Shown here piece after piece: positions 58,417 to 64,000 of a stretch of 64,000 bases of DNA. The first letter of the stretch is position 1, and every line of letters begins with the position of its first letter. Source of the DNA: Candidatus Gallispira edinburgensis (lineage in GTDB: Bacteria; Bacillota; Clostridia; Lachnospirales; CAG-274). Below the pieces are notes generated by a model. That model saw only the letters and a program-made list of their open reading frames with translations, was not told where the DNA came from and did no database searches. The translations under genes were made by a program, and so were the position numbers. Where the stretch lies: the NCBI GenBank assembly GCA_904395805.1, contig CAJFNV010000011.1, positions 1 through 64,000 on the forward strand. The letters run 5' to 3'.

Positions 58417-60090
58417 TCAATCCATATTATTTTTCAGATTATCAAACATTTCTCTCACTAGAGGTGCATTTTTTGTTAATTTTTTTATACTCAAATCTTC
58501 TGCTTTATTATTAGCAAGTCGGAGATTATTCTCAGATGCAAGAAGTGCCTCTTTTGTTTTCTGCAGATGAGAAATCGTTTTATCAATTTCTTCAATAGCA
58601 ACTTTAAATCTTTTACTTGCAAGACTATAGTTACGTGCAAAACCAGATTTAAAAGCATTCATATTTTCCTCAAAATTAAGAATATCAACCTGTTGATTTT
58701 TTACCAGTTCTAATTCATTTCTATACTTCAGGGAATTCAAAGCAGCATTGCGCAAAAGGGTAATAATAGGAATAAAAAACTGAGGACGAATTACATACAT
58801 CTTATCGTATTTATAAGAAACATCTACAATACCATTATTATAGAATTCATTATCAATCTCAAGTAAAGATACTAAGACTGCATATTCACACCCTTTTTCG
58901 CGTCTATCTTTATCTAGTTCCTTAAAAAAATCCTCATTTTTATGCTTACTAGCAGTACTATCCATTTCATTTTTCATTTCAAACATTATAGAAATAAATT
59001 CTATTCCATCGACACTTTCTCTAAAAATAAAATCTCCTTTACTTCCTGTTCTTATGTCATTATCTTTTTCAAAATATGCATTTGGAAATGCAGTCATTCG
59101 CAATGAATTAAATTGATTTAAACAATGCTGTTCAAGACTTTCACCTATCATTTTTGTAGATTGTCTAGCCTTAAAATCTTTATAATATTCGATTTCCTCA
59201 TCTTTCTGTTTAAGTTTTTCCTCATACTTCTCTTTCAAAGATTTCTCTTTTAATTCATTTTCTGTTTTTTTATTTAACAACTGGTTTTTTAATTCAGTAA
59301 TCTCGTTTGATTTTTTAGAAATCTCTTTATCTTTAACTTGAACAGCTTCTGATACTGCAAGTTTCTTTTCTGTTTCATAATTTTTTAGCTTAGATTGCAA
59401 TTCTTCAATTAAACGAACTTTCTCTGTAAGTTCATCATTTTTCTTTTGAAGTGCTTCTTCACGTTCTTTTTCTTTTTTATTTATTGCTTCACTTATTGCA
59501 AGCTTTTTCTCTGTTTCATTTCCTGAAATCTGAGCTTTCAATTCATCAATAATTCTATCCTTTTCTCTATCAGATTCAGAAAATTTTTCTTTTAAATCCA
59601 TAATCTCTGTTTCTTTTTTTGATATATCATTTTCTTTTTCCTTAACAGCTTCTGTTATTGCCAGTTTTCTTTCGGTCTCATTATTTGTAAGTTGAGTTTT
59701 GAGTTTCTCAATTATGCGCTCCTTTTCTGCAAGTTCGCCATTCTTTTTATCTAAAGCAAGTTCACGTTCTTTTTCTTTTTCATTTATTGCTTCACTTATT
59801 GCAAGCTTTTTCTCTATTTCATATTCTGAAATTTGTGATTTCAACTGCTCAATAATTTTCTCTCTTTCTAATATTTCTGATTCCTTTGATAAAAGTTCTT
59901 TATCAAACTCTTTTTTTTGTTCCATGCGTGCAAGTTTCAAATCACTTTCTTTCATTTCCATCAAAGCTATTTCACGTTGTTTAATTTCTTTTTCAAACTC
60001 TTTATCCCTGATTTGTTTAAGAATTTGTGCATAACCAAATTCATCAACAACAAAAACCTTTCCGCAATTTGGGCATTTGATTTCATGCAT
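58417..60090 (-). CDS. DUF2130 domain protein with N-terminal zinc-finger-like motif and repetitive coiled coil
   Basis: MHEIKCPNCGKVFVVDE...; C-terminal MIGESLEQHCLNQFNSLRMTAFPNAYFEKDNDIRTGSKGDFIFRE...EMKNEMD. Confidence 0.88.
   Translation of the reverse strand: MHEIKCPNCGKVFVVDEFGYAQILKQIRDKEFEKEIKQREIALMEMKESDLKLARMEQKKEFDKELLSKESEILEREKIIEQLKSQISEYEIEKKLAISEAINEKEKERELALDKKNGELAEKERIIEKLKTQLTNNETERKLAITEAVKEKENDISKKETEIMDLKEKFSESDREKDRIIDELKAQISGNETEKKLAISEAINKKEKEREEALQKKNDELTEKVRLIEELQSKLKNYETEKKLAVSEAVQVKDKEISKKSNEITELKNQLLNKKTENELKEKSLKEKYEEKLKQKDEEIEYYKDFKARQSTKMIGESLEQHCLNQFNSLRMTAFPNAYFEKDNDIRTGSKGDFIFRESVDGIEFISIMFEMKNEMDSTASKHKNEDFFKELDKDRREKGCEYAVLVSLLEIDNEFYNNGIVDVSYKYDKMYVIRPQFFIPIITLLRNAALNSLKYRNELELVKNQQVDILNFEENMNAFKSGFARNYSLASKRFKVAIEEIDKTISHLQKTKEALLASENNLRLANNKAEDLSIKKLTKNAPLVREMFDNLKNNMD
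59480..59830 (-). repeat. 303-bp (101-aa) coiled-coil super-repeat junction inside the DUF2130 gene
   Basis: ttattgcttcacttattgcaagctttttctct occurs at 59481 and 59784. Confidence 0.85.
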
Positions 60091-60308
60091 AGACAATTCA
60101 TCCTCTCAAAAACTTATGCAAATAATAATATGTATTATACTTATTTAAATTAAGCGCTTTAAAATTATACTTATTGAATCTATTTATATTCTTTAAGTTA
60201 TGTATACTACAAATCAGCAAATGTAGATTTAGTGTTTTAAATGATAATTATTAAATTTTAATAAATCATTAAAATATTCACTCGTTAAGCAAATATTTAA
60301 TAACTAAC

Positions 60309-60338
60309 ATGGCAGACGATCCCAAGACCACCTGCCAT
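60309..60338 (-). terminator. Possible terminator downstream of guaA
   Basis: ATGGCAG-N16-CTGCCAT; weak U tract. Confidence 0.45.
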
Positions 60339-60363
60339 ATAAAACTAACAATGTATCCTAATT

Positions 60364-61893
60364 TTACTCCCACTCTATAGTTGAAGGTGGCTTAGAAGTT
60401 ATATCATACACTATTCTATTTATAGACTTAACCTCATTAACAATTCTGCTGCTTATCTTATCAAGCACATCATAAGGTATCCTTGCAAAATCCGCAGTCA
60501 TAAAGTCGGAAGTTGTAACACCTCTCAGTGCAAGAGTATAGTCATAAGTTCTGAAATCACCCATTACACCTACGCTTTTCATTGATGTAAGTACTGCAAA
60601 GTACTGATTTATATCTCTGTCAAGACCTGCATTAGTAATTTCCTCTCTGAAAATAGCGTCAGCGTCCTGTAAAATTTCAACCTTTTCCTTTGTAATATCA
60701 CCTATAATTCTTATAGCAAGTCCCGGACCCGGGAATGGCTGTCTCCATACAAGATAATCAGCAAGTCCAAGTTCAATACCAAGCTGTCTTACTTCATCTT
60801 TAAAGAGAAGTCTTAAAGGCTCAATAATATCTTTAAAGTCAACATAGTCAGGCAGACCTCCCACATTATGGTGGCTCTTTATAACAGCAGCATCGCCTGC
60901 ACCTGATTCAATAACATCGGGATAAATCGTACCCTGTGCAAGGAAGTCGACTTTTCCTATTTTCTTAGCCTCATCCTCGAAAACTCTTATAAATTCCTCG
61001 CCTATTATCTTTCTCTTTGTTTCAGGGTCAGTAACTCCAGCAAGCTTGCCTAAAAATCTTTCTCCGGCATTTACTCTTACAAAGTTTACATCCCAGTCAG
61101 CAAAAGCTGCTTCAACCTCGTCTCCCTCGTTCTTTCTCATAAGACCGTGGTCAACAAATATACAGGTAAGCTGATTACCTACAGCTTTTGATAAAAGTGC
61201 TGCAAGAACGGAGCTGTCAACACCGCCTGAAAGTGCAAGTAAAACCTTACCATTTCCGACCTTTTCTCTTACCTGGTTAATTGCAGTCTGGGCATAATTG
61301 CTCATGCTCCAGTCACCCTTGCAGCCACATGCCTCATAAAGGAAGTTTCTTAACATTTCACTTCCGTTTTCTGTATGCATTACCTCCGGGTGATACTGAA
61401 TACCGTAAAGCCCTCTTTCCTTATTTTCCATGGCAGCAACGGGACAGTCAGCAGTGTGGGCTGTTGACTTAAAGCCTTCGGGAAGTTCACTTATATAATC
61501 AGTGTGGCTCATCCATGTATTGCCCTCGGCAGGAAGTCCCTTAAATAAAACACTGTCTGTGTCAAATACAGTTGCAGTCTTGCCGTATTCACTTACAGTT
61601 GCTGAAGATACTTTACCTCCTGTCAGATGTGCCATTAACTGGCAGCCGTAGCATATACCAAGTACAGGTACGCCAAGTTCAAATATTTCTTTACTTATAG
61701 TTGGTGAATCCTCAAGATAAACGCTATTAGGTCCTCCCGTAAAAATAATACCCTTTGGGTTCATAGCCTTTATTTCTTCAATAGAAGTCTTGTAAGACTT
61801 GACCTCACAGTAAACATTGCATTCACGGACTCTTCTTGCAATAAGCTGATTATACTGCCCTCCGAAGTCCAGCACAATAATTAATTCATGCAT
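60364..61893 (-). CDS. guaA: GMP synthase (glutamine-hydrolysing)
   Basis: [20 protein letters not shown]...[17 protein letters not shown]...[16 protein letters not shown]...[13 protein letters not shown]...PPSTIEWE. Confidence 0.98.
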   Translation of the reverse strand: MHELIIVLDFGGQYNQLIARRVRECNVYCEVKSYKTSIEEIKAMNPKGIIFTGGPNSVYLEDSPTISKEIFELGVPVLGICYGCQLMAHLTGGKVSSATVSEYGKTATVFDTDSVLFKGLPAEGNTWMSHTDYISELPEGFKSTAHTADCPVAAMENKERGLYGIQYHPEVMHTENGSEMLRNFLYEACGCKGDWSMSNYAQTAINQVREKVGNGKVLLALSGGVDSSVLAALLSKAVGNQLTCIFVDHGLMRKNEGDEVEAAFADWDVNFVRVNAGERFLGKLAGVTDPETKRKIIGEEFIRVFEDEAKKIGKVDFLAQGTIYPDVIESGAGDAAVIKSHHNVGGLPDYVDFKDIIEPLRLLFKDEVRQLGIELGLADYLVWRQPFPGPGLAIRIIGDITKEKVEILQDADAIFREEITNAGLDRDINQYFAVLTSMKSVGVMGDFRTYDYTLALRGVTTSDFMTADFARIPYDVLDKISSRIVNEVKSINRIVYDITSKPPSTIEWE

Positions 61894-61911
61894 TGATTTT
61901 ATCCTCCATAA

Positions 61912-62478
61912 TTATTTTTTCAAAAACATTCTTCTTGGGGTAAGGTCGACTCTCATAGCCATGAGAATATCTTCTCTCGGTTCAATAATAAATCTTTTCC
62001 TCTTCCCTTTGTATGTTGCCACAAAGACATAAGTATTTCCAAGCACCTCACCGCTGCTGAAATTTTCAACAGGTATGTTTTCATACATTGCAAGATGCTC
62101 TTTATCATCAATATGTGCCATTATTTCAAACTCTGAAACATTTCCTTCAAAGACCTTTTTTCTCTTTGTACGGTTCATTATAACATCAATGTCAAGTATA
62201 CCGTCTGTATAGGCGTACTCAAATTCTTTGTTAAGCAGCTTGATTTTCTTAACGGCAACAAAAATATCGATTCCAACAATTATAACACTTAACAGTGTAA
62301 AGGCATAACCCATGCTGTCATTGCCCTGATCGTAGAAAACACTTGCCCTTGCCATACAGACTTCCCAGAAAAACAGAGCTATTGCAATAGCAATACCTAT
62401 TATATAAATTCTTTTGCTCCTGTCCTTCTGGTCAAATTCCTTTTTGACCAATTGCTCCTTAAATACATCATTTCTCAT
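61912..62478 (-). CDS. Hypothetical membrane protein with two TM segments
   Basis: Intact ORF in apparent operon with guaA; no family recognised. Confidence 0.7.
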   Translation of the reverse strand: MRNDVFKEQLVKKEFDQKDRSKRIYIIGIAIAIALFFWEVCMARASVFYDQGNDSMGYAFTLLSVIIVGIDIFVAVKKIKLLNKEFEYAYTDGILDIDVIMNRTKRKKVFEGNVSEFEIMAHIDDKEHLAMYENIPVENFSSGEVLGNTYVFVATYKGKRKRFIIEPREDILMAMRVDLTPRRMFLKK

Positions 62479-62481
62479 AGG

Positions 62482-62853
62482 CTATTCCTCTTCTTCCGTA
62501 TTATCATTAAAGAAGCTGAATTTGTTTACAATTCCCGGTACCATATCAATAAGCTTATTTACACTGTTGTTATCCTTAACATTAATAAGCTGAACACTGC
62601 CGTTTGCAATTACCATAACGGCACTTGGCGTAATTTTGGCACCCATACCTCCTGCTCCCGAGGACTTGCCGTTTTTCTCCTGCCTTGAATCAGAGGAGCC
62701 TGTCCCCATGCCAAAGGAAACATCAACAAGAGGAATAATTGTAACACCATTCATTTCTATAGGCTCACCTACAACAGTCTTACTGGAAACAAAGTTATCC
62801 AGTTTACTAAACATAGTTTCCAGATTTTCATTAAAACTACCCATCAAACTCAC
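62482..62853 (-). CDS. ytfJ: GerW/YtfJ-family sporulation protein
   Basis: ETMFSKLDNFVSSKTVVGEPIEMNGVTIIPLVDVSFGMGTGSSDSRQEK...GAGGMGAKITPSAVMVI. Confidence 0.94.
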   Translation of the reverse strand: MSLMGSFNENLETMFSKLDNFVSSKTVVGEPIEMNGVTIIPLVDVSFGMGTGSSDSRQEKNGKSSGAGGMGAKITPSAVMVIANGSVQLINVKDNNSVNKLIDMVPGIVNKFSFFNDNTEEEE

Positions 62854-63658
62854 CCTTCCAATAATCCTTTACAAGCGGCCATACAGGCTTAGTAAAAATA
62901 TACTTAGCTATAGGAAACAAAATAAGCCACAAGTTAGTTCTTCCCCTTATATTAAAATCTCCCGTAAGCTCCCTTTCTTCAAAGTTACCTTCAATATTAA
63001 TATCAAGAGGAACAAAAGCTTTAACAACAGCAACAGCACCAATAGCCTTTCCCGTGTCCGAAGGATCACCTAATCCTATAATACCGTTGATCTCACACTT
63101 TTTAAAGCCGATATTTTTAAAAAGTCTTATAATCAACTTTATTGTAGCATTCAGAATACTTCTGATACTGTACTTATCGTTAAAACTTCTTGCAAAGTTT
63201 ATTTTGTCTGCTATGCCTGCAATAAAATTTTTAATTCCCGCGAAAAAATTCTTGATTTTTTTCACTATACTATTAATATTACCATTTTTTTCAATATTTG
63301 CAACAGTTTTATGAATATTTTCATCATTATTGCAGATATTTTTTTCTTCTAAATCAATATTTATGCTATCTCCTTCGGAATCATAGTTTATATTACATAT
63401 TCCAAAGGGCACATAAACACTGTATTTTAAATGATCACCATCTATTTCATAACTGCCTTTAACTATGCCGAAAAGCCACCTGAAACTCCCTTTCGACTTT
63501 ATATCTTCATTTTTGCTTCCCTGAGCCTCAAAACGGCAAAAGTTAAATAGCAGTACAGCAAGAATAAACACAACTATACCCAGTATTACACCAATCAATA
63601 TTAATATTACTTTTAATATTGTCAACAAAACACCAAGCATAGCCTCACCTACCTGCAT
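62837..63658 (-). CDS. DUF2953 domain protein
   Basis: N-terminal TM; C-terminal GLGDPSDTGKAIGAVAVVKAFVPLDINIEGNFEERELTGDFNIRGRTNLWLIL; next to ytfJ. Confidence 0.88.
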   Translation of the reverse strand: MQVGEAMLGVLLTILKVILILIGVILGIVVFILAVLLFNFCRFEAQGSKNEDIKSKGSFRWLFGIVKGSYEIDGDHLKYSVYVPFGICNINYDSEGDSINIDLEEKNICNNDENIHKTVANIEKNGNINSIVKKIKNFFAGIKNFIAGIADKINFARSFNDKYSIRSILNATIKLIIRLFKNIGFKKCEINGIIGLGDPSDTGKAIGAVAVVKAFVPLDINIEGNFEERELTGDFNIRGRTNLWLILFPIAKYIFTKPVWPLVKDYWKGEFDG

Positions 63659-63966
63659 CTTACATTATAATATTCTTTAAAATCCTTAAGGTTTTTATTA
63701 TCCTTAAGCCATTGTGATATAAGCTTTGCCGCCGTAGTTTCAGCAGCACTTTTTCCTTTTACAACAGCTATGATACCGTAATTCTTGTAATTGTTTATAC
63801 TTTTAAGGGCATCACTTAAACTAAGTATTTCCATAAGCCCTTTGCCCTTATCGCTTACACATACTGCGTAATATCCCCAGGCACCAAAGCCTTTATTTAC
63901 AAGAGTTTTTATATCTTTAATATTTTCATCCAGTATAATATTGTCGTAATACCTCAATATGATCAC
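63649..63966 (-). CDS. Hypothetical protein (105 aa), GTG start
   Basis: Intact ORF; GTGA overlap with upstream partial ORF. Confidence 0.6.
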   Translation of the reverse strand: MIILRYYDNIILDENIKDIKTLVNKGFGAWGYYAVCVSDKGKGLMEILSLSDALKSINNYKNYGIIAVVKGKSAAETTAAKLISQWLKDNKNLKDFKEYYNVRCR

Positions 63967-64000
63967 TCCACACTGACATATTCAAACACAGCATAGCCGT
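63963..64000 (-). CDS. C-terminal end of an upstream gene truncated by window edge
   Basis: ...GYAVFEYVSVE* ends in TGA overlapping the next GTG start. Confidence 0.45.
   Translation of the reverse strand, partial: GYAVFEYVSVE

Noticed and set aside
59699-60034. Plus-strand 111-aa Ser/Phe-rich ORF
   Set aside because: Antisense to the DUF2130 coiled-coil repeats; compositional artefact.

Overview
AT-rich Firmicutes-type chromosomal window, most likely a spore-forming clostridial or Lachnospiraceae-like genome. It is mostly core genes: smc-ftsY, comEC, purH, spoVB, trxA, an MntR-type regulator, rpsB-tsf, two L,D-transpeptidase paralogs, prfC, a LonB-like protease, rimI-tsaB-tsaE, tandem htrA genes, TM1266-like regulator-hydG-hydF, glgP, prfA-prmC-DUF1385, and guaA with ytfJ/DUF2953. 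A more accessory stretch (about 46-60 kb) holds flavodoxins, a secreted alkaline phosphatase, YibE/F, an IS256-family element with a frameshifted transposase, a decayed GNAT acetyltransferase and a DUF2130 coiled-coil protein. I found no CRISPR array, rRNA, tRNA, prophage or recognisable complete defence system. The signals most worth follow-up are: (i) an L,D-transpeptidase paralog whose catalytic HGC motif has become DGS, next to an intact copy; (ii) two distant genes (aldo/keto reductase and flavodoxin) sharing a near-identical 31-bp MerR-type promoter/operator with a 19-bp spacer; (iii) a chain of near-perfect hairpins in the 31.78-32.06 kb intergenic region, flanked by a 14-bp direct repeat; (iv) a possible pseudoknotted rpsB leader; (v) a ZTP (pfl) riboswitch with overlapping terminator upstream of purH; (vi) a leader with two mutually exclusive hairpins before a PuuD-like gene; (vii) a 230-bp hairpin-rich noncoding tail inside the IS256-family element. 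All family calls come from reading the translations; no database search was run.
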